DNA of 64,000 nt from Phoronis australis. Lineage: Eukaryota > Phoronida > Phoronidae. The stretch covers positions 99,456 to 163,455 of the forward strand of contig NMRA01000444.1 in assembly GCA_002633005.1 (NCBI GenBank), given 5' to 3'. How positions within the stretch are numbered: the stretch's first letter is position 1; each line of letters starts with the position of its first letter. This document shows positions 35,601-42,282 of the stretch, piece by piece. A model generated the notes under the pieces. That model was not told the DNA's origin, ran no database searches, and worked only from the letters and a program-made list of their open reading frames with translations. The translations under genes were made by a program, and so were the position numbers.

Positions 35601-38600
35601 TACAAAGATAAGATTCCGGCCCCTGATGAGGTAGTTTCAAGATTTGGAAGTTGAGACAAATCTTAGACTTGAGTCAAAATGAACTTAAAGGAGAATGCCA
35701 CCCAAAAACAACCTATTTTGTATCACTTTAGATCGAGTAGTTCTACTCGATAACGGCACGTTCGGTTGCGTTACCTGACACCTGACGACAGACGGAGGTG
35801 TTGAAATTATCCAATGACGTCATTGGTTTCACACGCAGTCTGTTCAGCAGTTCACAACACGGATTACTGGTGTCGGCTTATAGCTTGAATTCAACGTTTA
35901 ACACCAATAAATCATCAAACTTCGATGTAAAACCCTTAAAAATACACCGAGTGTTGTTTTATTTCGCTGTTACGGATTGATTGGTATTTGGACACACCGT
36001 AGCCTACAAAGTTCGGCAGGCTAATTTACCAAGGACCGTAGCAGGAGTTTGGGGTCTGTTCGGAGATAAATTCGAAGTGTTCTTCCGTGAAATACAGACA
36101 GAAGAACCTAGATCTGTTTTGTTTAGACTTGAGATTTTTTGAGTTCTAAACACACAAAATGCTTGTTATCCCGGCCAGAGACTCGGAACCCGACCAGGCC
36201 CGTCGCGGCCGGACTGACTCGTTATCCCGACCGTTGGCTCGGAACCCGATCAGGCCCGTCGCGGCCGCCGGGACTGGCACGAACATAAACCAGCTTGAGT
36301 TGGAAACTAAACCTCGAGTCACGAAAAGACTATAATAGTGAGCCAAAGAAATAATGTGCACGTAATTATATATGTGAATTAGCCACGAAACTGAAAATCT
36401 ACTTACTTCTGGGGGGGGGGGGGGCGAAGTCAGGTTCCCCTTCCACAGACTGTCAGGGCATAGGTTGAACAGTAACAATGATTTGGATAATGTATTTGTA
36501 TTTCTAAATAAAGATTCCCCTAACATGTGACCATAGCATATAAAATCGAGTAATAATTGTTTCACAACAGCTTTTTGTCAGCAAACACTGAATTAGCATG
36601 CGCTCACACGACTTCGGTGCCCGGTCAATTACCTTTACTGCCGGCATCAAACGCCGGTAACGCAGTGGTTTATTCATTGCTCAACATTTGTTCTCACGAA
36701 TACTGCAAAGGCATTACAAATTGTATCTAATGAGACAGACTTTGTTTCAGTTTTATGTAAGCATTGGTTAGGATGGGAATAATTCATTTTGAAACAGAAC
36801 GCAGAATAATCAGTAAACGTCTACGTGACAACTCACCCGGCGCCAATCCCGACTTAGTCAAGAGCTCATCCGACAAAGACTTCACTGGTCGGATCGTATA
36901 GGTTTCACAGGCTAGCAGGTCGAACCGGAATACACTGATCAAGAAATACTAGAGAGGCGCTGTGAACATGCACACGCAACGGCCCGTATGGGTAGTTCTT
37001 TGGTAAGCCGGAATTCGTCACAAAAATCACTGTCGACGAAATGCCGGCCACAGACACGGAGATGCTTCACGGCCTCATACTTGCTATTAACAGCGTACTT
37101 GTCATTCTTCACTACCGCGAGCCACTTCCTAAGCACTTTGGGCTCTCGAGAAAGTCGAAAAAACGATTTACCCGCTTTATTCGCAGATTCATATTTCGGA
37201 TAAGCGGGAACGATGCACTGCGGCATTCACTCTGAAGACGAACCATTGACGTCGCTGCGTCGTTTCTCACCTTCCTCACATGTTAACGCGACACCTCTCG
37301 GCAAGGTGAGGTCGACCGTATAAGAGGCGATGTGGATATAGACCGATTAACATGGTAAAAAAGACTAATTAAATCGGGTGGCATTCTCCTTGAAGACGGT
37401 TTCTTGGAACTGGCCCCTTGAACGCAAGTCTTTGGTAATACAAAGGACACTACGTGACTCAAGGTGCAGTCACGTGTGTAGGTTGCTGAACTAGTAAGTG
37501 TATTCGTCAGGTGTAACTAGCAGTGATGTTCACTTCTTGCTATAATGCTGAGCGTGAATAGCTCTTTCGCAGCCTCCAATCAATAATCATATATGGTCTG
37601 GTTTTTATAACCTTAGTAATAGGAATGAAAATTTCACTTTTTATTATATGGTCGCCACAATTTAGATTATAGCGGTGATGTTTTGTTACTCCAAAGCATA
37701 CTATAAGTGATTTCATTTTAAATGTCACTGTAAGCATATTGATTAATTTCTACCAATGCTGAGCTTTTTATTTGTGTTTCATTTTCTTGATATGGTGCTT
37801 CATTAATTGTGTATTTTTTCCTGTTGGTTTCGTTATTTTCGTTGAATTATTGCTCATTATCTTGTTTTTGTCCAAATAATTTATCGAACAGCACATTTAA
37901 GCGTAGATATAATAATTCGCTTTCTGGGCTCGTACTTTGTACTGTTATTTAATTGGCTTCTACTTGCGTCGCAATAACAAACGGGAAGGTAAAATACGGC
38001 ATTCAAAACCAGGAGAAAGGTTTTCAGGAAAAAGTAGGGTTATTTTTTCAATTGGCAGCGAGAACATGCGTTCGACTGAAATAACACTGGGACAGATGTT
38101 TCAACAGCGGGCTCTAAAGTTCTGTCAGTAGTACTTACATATTCCCGTTCCCATGCAGTTGACATTCAGGTCATAAATATGGTTTGAATGTGAATTGGTC
38201 ACTCCGAAGCCAACGTAGTTGGTGCAGTCTAGAATGTGTGAATGTTCACTTGTGCACCTCGCCAGAGTGATCCACACTTTTTGTGACTGGTCACCAATCC
38301 TGTCTGCAATGGTGTACGTTCTACCGCCCTGAAAACCTAGCTGTTTGCAAATGGTGAGTCCAGCCGATCCACTGGAGGCAATGGTACCCCAAACGCCATT
38401 GAAGCCAATCTCCACCAGTCCGGAGTTGGGACCTGGATTAAGTCGAACTTGAAATCCTGTGCGATAAACAATTTAACAGGTTCTCTTTCATTTATCTTCT
38501 CTTCAAAGCGTCTACAAACCCTCCTTCCATCACAAAACGCATTTCATTTAAACCATTTTCCGTTATGGAATTGTTCTCAAAATTTTCTTAGGTAAATAAG

Positions 38601-41600
38601 AGGTGATTTCCCGGCTTGGAAAGTTTTAGAACTGGCAACACGTAGCCCCTCAGGGTCCACAGGCGATGTAGTTGCCTATTATTGCTCGAGACGAGGGACC
38701 TGTTTCATGAAAAGTGACTCAAGACTTAAGACAGAAATTTGGTCTTTAAGCTCCACCCAATTATTTTTGAAAGATGTCTCGTAAGACCGAATTTCAGTCC
38801 TAAGTCACTTTCACGAAACAGGCCCGAGGCACTACAAATTTTCTTGTGACAGTATGACGTAATTAATGGCTCCGAGCATGGTCTCAAGGCATATCGAACT
38901 GTCCGTAATGCAAACCTAAAGTGAAATTAACAGCTTGTCAAAATCCTGCTATAAGTAAAGACTTACCGTCATCATTGTAACACATTACTCCGGCGTGATT
39001 AACGTTTCCGCAGGTGCTGCATTCCTCAAAGCTGCAGTCGTTAATGGAGACCTCGCTTCCAGAGCAGGTCACGTGAGCTACTTTGATTGCAATTGTTGCC
39101 TCCCTAAATGGCAGGGTTGATTTCCCATTACTATATCCAAGTTGTTTACAAACCTGAAAAAATCGCGCTCGATTTGATTAATCAGCATATTGCTGAGACT
39201 TTAATGCAGTGGACAGGACCAGTCTCTGAATCTTGAACTACGCAAATGGGTGATTCGAAATCAAGATTTATGAATTCTGAAAGAAATCTATTAAACTTGC
39301 TTAACCAAAATACAACGCTATGAAGAAAACAATTTTCTTCAGACTGGCGGAAGTGAAGTGCATAAGGAAATTATGTTTTATGTCCCACTAGTTTTTTGTG
39401 GGCGAAAAAGAGAGATCATGCAGGTCTTCACGAGATAACGACATGCAATACAAGCCGAAGCACGTGATCACACTAACTTCATCCGCGAGTGTCTTACATC
39501 TACGGAACGCATCCCCGGGTATGGGGAAAGCGGTGCATTTATGACAAAAACACCATTATTGATAGCACTCGGAGCATCCGGAACACCTCAGGTATTTTCG
39601 TACTATATACAGTAGGCTCAAAGTCATCTGAACAACCTCGGCATTTCGTAGCCTCAAATCGTCCCACGGAGCATCTAGAACATCTCGAGTGTTTTCATAC
39701 TCCAAATTTCAACAGCGGGGAGCTGAACGTCAGCTGTGCATGTGTAGACTTCAGTCGTACGGCAAGTCGTGTGATTTTCAAACTGGAGGGGGTTTGGAAA
39801 ATACTACCCGACCCCCGTTGCTTTGCTCAGTTTTGGAGCCCAATTCAAAATTTTAATGATTATTAAACTGGTAAGTTGCAGAGCTAGTTACGTTCACCTC
39901 TGGGCCACTATTTATTATCGATAAAAAGACAAACCAAATCTTCGAATTATTTCAATTAAAGTTTCATTACTGTTGCTGGCGCTGATCACCACCGCTTAAG
40001 CTGACCAGCGACGCCGAGATGCGAGCGAAAAAACTAACTTCAGGAATAATGTTTAAATTTCTGTGACCAAACATCCTCGCAATATTTGCAGACTGGCTCC
40101 AAAAACTTATTATCGAGCTCTGTTTTCGTCATTTACTCGCTCTCTCCACCTAGCTGAGTACATGTACATCACCAACTACTCAATTCGAAACCGTGCACTG
40201 ATCAAGAGAATGGCTTCAACTAGCAGACATCAAAACCCGTGCGCGTGACTTTATTCCCAATCGTTAGTCTATCTCCTGATGTACTCTAGTCTAAGCTTGT
40301 TGTCACAAGGGTATTCCGGTGCAAGATTCAATTAAAACATAAAAGATGTATAATTCTGGATGAATGCCTGGCTAAATTCTTCAAAGCAAGTGCGAGGGAT
40401 TCATATTCTAAAATCTTTATCTTGATTAGTTAGAAATCTTTTGAATCCCTGCTGGTTTAATTAGTCATTTATTAAACCTCTCTGATTCATTTCCTTTTTA
40501 TGTTACTATTGCACCCTTCGCATTTTGGTATCAAAAATATTTTTTAAACCTGTCAGGTATGCAAAATGATGATTATTTATGAATTGAATAATGTTTCGTT
40601 TGCTTCTGCTATAATCATACACATCAAAAATTGACGGCTTTCTAATATGACTCTTATGCAATTCAGCAGAAAAACGGCGGAGTTGCAGAAAGTTTTAGTG
40701 ACAATAAATTCCATAGGAATAACCAAAACCGGGACAAACAAATGCAAGCAAATACCCACGCATGCAACTAACACTAAGGAGTGTCGTACAATAAACTCCT
40801 TGCTAACACCAATGGAGGATAAAATCTTTACGAACAAATCGTAAAAATACCTGCTGAACCGGTTGAATTATTTTTCAGTGGCAGAGAACCACTTTGGATA
40901 ATGCAGTTCAGTTGTTTTGCGCGTTCCAGGCCTCTGTTAAATATACGCTGGAAAACGTTCAAAACTGGCTCATATCTAGGCTTTTTGTTAATAGTCAAAT
41001 CAGATTAAGAATGTTCGACTGTGTGTCAACCCACTTTGATGAGATAGCAGAACTACAGGATCATGACTAAAAGGGGTCTGACAGCGGACAACATTCTGCC
41101 ATTAAACCTGCACGGCACCAGTTTCCCCTAGCGTCTGTAAAAGAGACAAATCCGCACTACTACGTACTCGTATGACGAAACTCATCACCGCACAGACCGC
41201 ACAACATGTTTCACCTGCTCGAGAATTTATTAAAAGGTTGCTCATAAATAATTTGATATTGGGCGAATTAATTATTAGGAGATTGCATACCCTACTTTAT
41301 CTTCAAGATTAATTATTTACAGCCACGCTATTACGACCCCTTGAAAACGATTTCATTTGTCTTAATACTTGTAGCAGGACTCACCAAGTGCGAGCTAGCA
41401 AACGGTAAATAAAGTCACTAAAACAAGGGAACCTCGAATGCGGGGATGCGAAAGTCCCCGTCCCCTTTCAAGGACGCGTAGTTAGCAACTGTCGGAAATG
41501 AAAAAACGAGATACCTGAATTGAAGAACCGACGATCTACAGGCGGGCATCTGCACCTGACCCGAAATAATTTCCCTCTAGAGCCAAATAATCCGCGCGCG

Positions 41601-42282
41601 GTCACCTCCTACCTAAGGGAAACGTAGACGATCAAGACGTATTGCCCGTGCATGAGACATGAACGGTTCTCCGAGTTTACCGCACAACTACGACTCGTGT
41701 CAATTTACTTGCTGTAGTGATTTGAGCGCGACGTCGTGGCCACTTGGTTTCTTACCAGGACACCAAACAAAATCTGAGGTGGCCTTGGCGACCATGCTAA
41801 GCCAGTATACTATCGGCTGTAAATCTTAATAAATTCCCGTAAAATGTTTTTACCACTTTTGCATCATTGTCATCCCATCCTTTGGTTCTGTCGATCGCTG
41901 CCCATTCACTTGTACTGTTCAGGTAAACCTCCACGCGGCCGTAATCTGGTCCTGGAGTGGTCAACCGGACATCCCCTAAGACCACAAATGTGTTGTACTG
42001 AATTATACATTACAATTATAAGTGAATTTACTTATTTGTGATATTAATTTTACTGCTACGATGCGTAGTCGTGATAGAAAGAGGTTTTACCTATTGATTC
42101 GTTTAAAACATAATAAACAAGTTTGTCAATCAATTAGTATACGTCAAACTTATTTAATACATAAACCTAATGAAAAATTGATGGCGGCATTTTTATCAAG
42201 TAAATAAAATAAATTCGTTACCTATTTGAGCCGCAAGTCCAAATTGTGATATGCCCATTAGTAGCAGAACGTATATTTCCAT
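8416..42282 (-). CDS. Secreted SRCR/C-type lectin/CUB/PAN/EGF mosaic protein, 19 exons
   Basis: Joined exons on the minus strand: 42282-42222, 41975-41854, 39153-38967, 38456-38139, 32966-32860, 28857-28614, 27144-26549, 19212-19086, 18676-18508, 18009-17799, 17463-17448, 16966-16822, 16299-16100, 15784-15528, 13395-13251, 12007-11919, 11434-10319, 9719-9464, 8663-8416. All junctions are GT/AG and in phase, giving 1537 residues and a TGA stop. Domains: signal peptide (1-18), SRCR1 (22-124), SRCR2 (125-229), SRCR3 (230-346), SRCR4 and SRCR5 (347-587), C-type lectin (588-714), SRCR6 (720-834), SRCR7 (835-947), CUB (about 950-1066), two PAN/apple-like modules (1067-1230), fibrinogen-C-like start (1235-1370), EGF-like (1420-1455), PAN-like (1460-1537). 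These families bind ligands outside cells, so a secreted pattern-recognition or scavenger role is inferred. No transmembrane helix follows. Identification of single domains is firmer than the full join; transcript data could split it. Confidence 0.8.
9464..9719 (-). CDS. Mosaic gene exon 18: fibrinogen-like continuation and EGF-like module
   Basis: TTTTTTCAG acceptor. Begins [18 protein letters not shown] and ends with an EGF-like motif: [20 protein letters not shown], then [13 protein letters not shown]-x-C-x-C and G-xx-C are diagnostic. The donor ATAG/GTAAGG is phase 1. Confidence 0.85.
10319..11434 (-). CDS. Mosaic gene exon 17: CUB end, two PAN/apple-like modules, fibrinogen-C-like start
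   Basis: A 1116-base exon. Residues 1-68 finish the CUB domain ([26 protein letters not shown]). Two cysteine-rich modules follow, each with the PAN/apple pattern: one with [20 protein letters not shown] and RCVLHLASY, the next with [20 protein letters not shown] and [10 protein letters not shown]. The last part starts like a fibrinogen C-terminal domain ([34 protein letters not shown]) but then departs from the family. Many N-x-S/T sites fit a secreted glycoprotein. Borders TTACAG and TTTAAG/GTATTT, phase 0 to 0. Confidence 0.88.
11919..12007 (-). CDS. Mosaic gene exon 16: CUB middle
   Basis: CTCTTGCAG acceptor and GAA/GTAAGT donor. Encodes [20 protein letters not shown] and [13 protein letters not shown]-xx-C-x-W-x-I plus the hydrophobic L-x-F strand is the standard CUB core. 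Phase 1 in, phase 0 out. Confidence 0.9.
13251..13395 (-). CDS. Mosaic gene exon 15: end of SRCR7 and start of CUB
   Basis: Encodes [20 protein letters not shown] then C, the end of an SRCR domain, followed by [20 protein letters not shown] and YPG, a typical CUB start. The acceptor TGAAG is weak (few pyrimidines). The donor CCTG/GTAATG is phase 1. The intron before it contains a tRNA-like sequence at 14980-15050. Confidence 0.78.
14980..15050 (-). repeat. tRNA-derived sequence (SINE head or tRNA relic)
   Basis: On the minus strand the block contains an A-box-like GTGGCATTGTGGGATAAGTG and a good B box within GGTCGTGGGTTCGAGTCTCA, ending in ACTGGGGCACA. Spacing and the GGTTCGA T-arm are tRNA-like, but the acceptor stem does not pair cleanly, so a functional tRNA is unlikely. 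A tRNA-derived SINE head is the best reading. It lies in intron 14. Confidence 0.55.
15528..15784 (-). CDS. Mosaic gene exon 14: SRCR7, first part
   Basis: TTTCAG acceptor. Encodes [56 protein letters not shown] and [10 protein letters not shown]. The chosen donor AGG/GTTAGT (phase 0) joins it to exon 15. If that donor is not used, the frame runs on for 18 residues to a TAA at 15471-15473, giving a possible shorter product. Confidence 0.78.
16100..16299 (-). CDS. Mosaic gene exon 13: SRCR6, second half
   Basis: TTTTCCAG acceptor. Completes [15 protein letters not shown] and encodes [20 protein letters not shown] and [12 protein letters not shown]. It keeps the C-x-G-x-E-x-x-L-x-x-C and DAGV-C signatures. 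Donor GAGG/GTGAGA, phase 1. Confidence 0.9.
16822..16966 (-). CDS. Mosaic gene exon 12: SRCR6, first half
   Basis: Acceptor CCAGTTAG (phase 1). Includes [36 protein letters not shown] and [13 protein letters not shown]. The donor GCGGG/GTACGT leaves phase 2, so the split is after CKQAG rather than before VC as in SRCR1 and SRCR3. Confidence 0.88.
17239..17300. repeat. 31-bp direct duplication
   Basis: Two identical adjoining copies of a 31-base unit starting TCCGAAGATATTCTACCG, in intron 11. Confidence 0.85.
17448..17463 (-). CDS. Mosaic gene exon 11: 16-nt microexon
   Basis: TTTTTTTCTTGCAG, then GCTCACGACAAAGTAG, then GTACGT. It encodes the linker AHDKV plus one base. Exon 10 leaves phase 0 and exon 12 needs phase 1; only 16 extra bases (3n+1) reconcile them, and this short exon with a strong polypyrimidine tract does so. 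RNA evidence is lacking. Confidence 0.6.
17636..17690. repeat. GT-rich microsatellite
   Basis: Imperfect (TG)n with CG and CA interruptions in intron 10. Confidence 0.8.
17799..18009 (-). CDS. Mosaic gene exon 10: C-type lectin domain, second part
   Basis: CTGTTTAG acceptor. Encodes [20 protein letters not shown] (the W-I-G-L core), [20 protein letters not shown] and [10 protein letters not shown] (final cysteine). The usual sugar-coordinating EPN/QPD and WND sites are not clearly kept: QPEQLN and NHSWF lie in those places. Calcium-dependent sugar binding is therefore doubtful. Donor GCT/GTGAGT, phase 0. Confidence 0.9.
18508..18676 (-). CDS. Mosaic gene exon 9: C-type lectin domain, first part
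   Basis: CTTTCAG acceptor, then [35 protein letters not shown] and [14 protein letters not shown]-x-W-x-F-x-x-x-C-Y and W-x-x-A-x-x-x-C-xx-L-G-G-x-L are hallmark N-terminal lectin motifs. The donor TC/GTAAGT is phase 2. Confidence 0.92.
19086..19212 (-). CDS. Mosaic gene exon 8: end of SRCR5
   Basis: TATTCTCAG acceptor, then [18 protein letters not shown] and [17 protein letters not shown], with donor CCGG/GTATGC. It supplies the missing last third of SRCR5: [10 protein letters not shown] joins ECGYES as in the usual C-G-E-S-xx-C motif, and VVC is the final cysteine. Phase 0 in and phase 1 out are exactly what exons 7 and 9 demand. The exon is diverged, and it is the link that joins the two halves of the gene. 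Confidence 0.7.
19827..19892. repeat. Interspersed repeat copy (partner at 40819-40880)
   Basis: Shares AAATCTTTAAGAACAAACCG and the later CAGTGGCAGAGAAC with 40819-40880 at roughly 80% identity by eye. The larger family and its ends were not resolved. Confidence 0.5.
22234..23295 (+). CDS. Rhodopsin-like (class A) G-protein-coupled receptor
   Basis: 353 residues from the ATG at 22234. Class A landmarks: GN in helix 1 (50-51), NMACAD with the helix 2 aspartate (92), a helix 3 cysteine (119) paired with one in loop 2 (192), DRY at 143-145, CWVP in helix 6 (271-274) and NPLVY in helix 7 (311-315), followed by a short tail. Loop 3 is short. The frame is open upstream from 22087 and encodes a cysteine-bearing segment with an N-A-T glycosylation site, so an upstream exon joined near 22094 may add about 46 residues. 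The ligand class cannot be told. The gene lies antisense in intron 7 of the mosaic gene. Confidence 0.9.
   Translation: MTNYMMNNCDKYCSGKASLRAYNGTQITIEPFWMYTLPFQLPILSMAIVGNILVCLVVYRRWRSKKLKTPSRVGTGAHNNMFLLIFNMACADLGVAVFSTPISILLSIDPTYELSMPACMLQIVTLRWFLCASVFTMLCLSLDRYFVICTLGKKHIPIKVSLFCIWTLSASAFVTVLFRTDSYKIKPTMTLCVIEFEDTDDLFIADVSIVCTYVFCGIVILVVLYAKIFKFINSSLKNASVSGLTTSRRRYHVQKRILVMLLSIVFLFIVCWVPMVVYMISVLRSDVEIADYSTGVSIFVTWMTYLQNALNPLVYTAGSTQMRKEFVALFKCRPVADKNWSEEDGTRSQTSGP
24881..25047. repeat. 33-bp minisatellite, 5 copies
   Basis: Five near-perfect head-to-tail copies of a 33-base unit containing AGTATGCTAGTGACAATCG, starting at 24887, 24920, 24953, 24986 and 25019. Intron 7. Confidence 0.95.
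25218..25864 (-). other. Open-frame-rich stretch of uncertain coding status
   Basis: Two overlapping minus-strand frames (88 and 176 residues) stay open here. One reads [20 protein letters not shown] then KLNSCSKG, which resembles part of an SRCR second half (G-Y-x-G, W-I-x-L-x-x-C). It fits no exon phase of the surrounding gene and lacks the final AGV-C motif. It could be a decayed SRCR exon or chance; I do not include it in the gene. Confidence 0.25.
26061..26112. repeat. Foldback hairpin with CGCTGGTTCCC arms
   Basis: TGCTCGTTTATTCCCTGCG is followed by a self-complementary AGCCGCTAGCGGC centre and then CGCGGGGAACCAGCGAGCA, the near-inverse of the first arm. The same arm sequence bounds 52415-52541. 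Confidence 0.65.
26250..26470. mobile_element. GGCGGATCC-family MITE, partial
   Basis: Left end AGGGGCGGATCCAGGGTTTT followed by a G-run, with C-runs at 26397-26413 and 26452-26461. The right inverted end is unclear. It lies in intron 7 just downstream of exon 7. Confidence 0.45.
26549..27144 (-). CDS. Mosaic gene exon 7: SRCR4 plus most of SRCR5
   Basis: The largest SRCR exon, 596 bases. SRCR4 runs from [18 protein letters not shown] through [17 protein letters not shown] and [13 protein letters not shown] to [11 protein letters not shown]5 then begins ([44 protein letters not shown]) and stops at an ATG/GTAAGT donor before its last cysteines, which are on exon 8. Exons 6 and 7 here are fused compared with the split half-domain pattern elsewhere in the gene. 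Confidence 0.88.
28614..28857 (-). CDS. Mosaic gene exon 6: SRCR3, second half
   Basis: Starts [19 protein letters not shown] after a TTTCAG acceptor and includes [18 protein letters not shown] and SAGINCYN. The donor GAAG/GTGTGT (phase 1) is the best in-frame choice; it joins to exon 7 as EAFRVKP. The intron before it contains the Kolobok-like element at 29935-31611. Confidence 0.85.
29327..29455. repeat. 30-bp minisatellite, about 4 copies
   Basis: Unit includes GAGATACTGACGCGCACAAA. Because the unit is a multiple of three, a repeated peptide frame ([10 protein letters not shown]) stays open, but there is no start or gene context. Located in intron 5. Confidence 0.9.
30202..30970 (+). pseudogene. 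THAP-domain Kolobok-type transposase, N-terminal part
   Basis: The start [15 protein letters not shown] is a THAP N-terminus. A frameshift near 30250 moves the rest ([34 protein letters not shown]) to the neighbouring frame, keeping the C-x-x-H of the C2CH zinc site. That frame then runs to about 30967 with one in-frame TGA (30556-30558). It passes through a Ser/Thr-rich linker and ends in [19 protein letters not shown] and RGMPEVHL, resembling the C-xx-C, GH-xx-W and GMP-xx-NL region of Kolobok transposases. The catalytic part is absent. It would have bound the transposon ends and cut at TTAA. Confidence 0.75.
30960..31276 (-). pseudogene. Second transposon ORF with P2X7 C-terminus-like zinc motif
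   Basis: The minus-strand frame begins [20 protein letters not shown] (no ATG seen; the reading is open from a stop near 31279), continues through an acidic stretch and reaches [20 protein letters not shown] then [12 protein letters not shown]-x-C-x-x-C-x-x-MPT-x-x-E-C-x-CC closely resembles the cysteine-rich cytoplasmic tail domain of P2X7 receptors. It stops at the deletion junction near 30970, so only the N-terminal part remains. Its role in transposition is unknown. Confidence 0.65.
32860..32966 (-). CDS. Mosaic gene exon 5: SRCR3, first half
   Basis: Acceptor TTTCAG, donor GTAAGG. It encodes [18 protein letters not shown] then [14 protein letters not shown]. The first-half cysteine (ICDD) is present, unlike SRCR1 and SRCR2. 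Phase 1 in and phase 0 out, the same symmetry as exon 2. Confidence 0.85.
34177..34640. repeat. Interspersed AT-rich repeat, copy 1
   Basis: Shares long stretches such as TTTAATTAGTCATTTAT, TTCATTTCCTTTTTATGT and AGTGACAATAAATTCCA with 40350-40770, and partly with 47295-47530. About 80% identity by eye to copy 2. No coding sign and no clear terminal repeats. Intron 4. Confidence 0.75.
34852..35067. repeat. 42-bp minisatellite, 5 copies
   Basis: Five nearly identical copies of a 42-base unit containing AAGATGGTACCACTCAAAC and ATGCATGACATGGTGG. The unit is a multiple of three, so several frames on both strands stay open (for example [14 protein letters not shown] repeated). I take this as a property of the repeat, not a gene. 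Intron 4. Confidence 0.95.
35220..35625. mobile_element. Foldback MITE with GGGCCCGG ends and TACTCGA-rich interior
   Basis: Left GGGCCCGGGTTCTAATCTTT, TACTCGAA; right, reverse-complemented, GGGCCGGAATCTTATCTTTG, TACTCGAA. About 45 bp of inverted terminal similarity. The inside is rich in TCGAA/CTCGAG words. A related left end begins at 60447. Confidence 0.65.
35689..37390 (-). mobile_element. Second Kolobok-like DNA transposon with THAP gene
   Basis: Termini AGGAGAATGCCACCC (35689-35703) and its exact inverse (37376-37390), flanked by TTAA at left and TGAA at right. Length 1702 bp. A THAP reading frame lies near the right end on minus. The rest has no recognisable transposase, so it is probably an internal-deletion copy. 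It also holds a duplicated GC-rich 55-bp block (36163-36290) and a G13 run at 36412. The termini resemble those at 29935-31611 (AGG-GAA-GC-ACC), suggesting related subfamilies. Intron 4. Confidence 0.75.
36939..37226 (-). pseudogene. THAP domain of Kolobok-like element
   Basis: 95 residues from [13 protein letters not shown] to a stop, with [38 protein letters not shown] features present: MPxC start, the FxRL/F-P-like turn, W in the middle and C-x-x-H-F. The second cysteine of the C2CH zinc site is a tyrosine (VPAY), so zinc binding is probably lost. It stops after the THAP domain with no catalytic part. Confidence 0.7.
38139..38456 (-). CDS. Mosaic gene exon 4: complete SRCR2
   Basis: A whole SRCR domain in one exon: [59 protein letters not shown] and NVNCMG. 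As in SRCR1 the TVCDD cysteine is absent (GTIASS). Donor ATAT/GTAAGT in phase 1. The following 5.2-kb intron carries a 42-bp minisatellite, a foldback element and a Kolobok-like transposon. Confidence 0.9.
38695..38825. mobile_element. Short foldback MITE (CCTGTTTCATGAAA arms)
   Basis: The left arm 38695-38744 (GGGACCTGTTTCATGAAAAG and on) pairs with the right arm 38784-38825 (ending CACTTTCACGAAACAGGCCC) with few mismatches, leaving a 40-base loop. Transcribed, it would fold into a long hairpin. Intron 3. Confidence 0.75.
38967..39153 (-). CDS. Mosaic gene exon 3: SRCR1, second half
   Basis: Acceptor TTTTTTCAG, donor GTAAGT. It begins [16 protein letters not shown] and ends [12 protein letters not shown], the classical VCRQLGY and AGV-C signatures of an SRCR second half. 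Joined to exon 2 it reads DAKVVCKQLGY without a break. Phase 0 in, phase 1 out. Confidence 0.9.
40350..40770. repeat. Interspersed AT-rich repeat, copy 2
   Basis: Colinear with 34177-34640 (GAATGCCTGGCTAAATTC, TTCATTTCCTTTTTATGT, AGTGACAATAAATTCCATAG). Located in intron 2. The segment right after it (40819-40880) matches 19827-19892. Confidence 0.75.
41854..41975 (-). CDS. Mosaic gene exon 2: SRCR1, first half
   Basis: Acceptor CTTAG, donor GTAAAA; phase 1 in, phase 0 out. It encodes [18 protein letters not shown] and, further on, [10 protein letters not shown]. The usual TVCDD segment is replaced by AAIDRT, so the first conserved cysteine is missing. The half-domain is completed by exon 3 across a 2.7-kb intron. 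Confidence 0.85.
42222..42282 (-). CDS. Mosaic gene exon 1: signal peptide
   Basis: The ATG opens [20 protein letters not shown], a hydrophobic leader with small residues (GLAA) suited to signal peptidase cleavage. It ends at a GTAACG donor in phase 1. The sequence just before the ATG is CTTTCAG, which could be an acceptor, so a 5' untranslated exon may lie further upstream. Confidence 0.8.

Noticed and set aside
36146-36565. A 139-residue minus-strand protein in the second Kolobok-like element
   Set aside because: The frame crosses a poly-G tract and a GC-rich duplication and shows no transposase motif.
39489-39866. A 125-residue plus-strand protein
   Set aside because: No domain, no homology by eye, and it lies in an intron of the mosaic gene; most likely chance.
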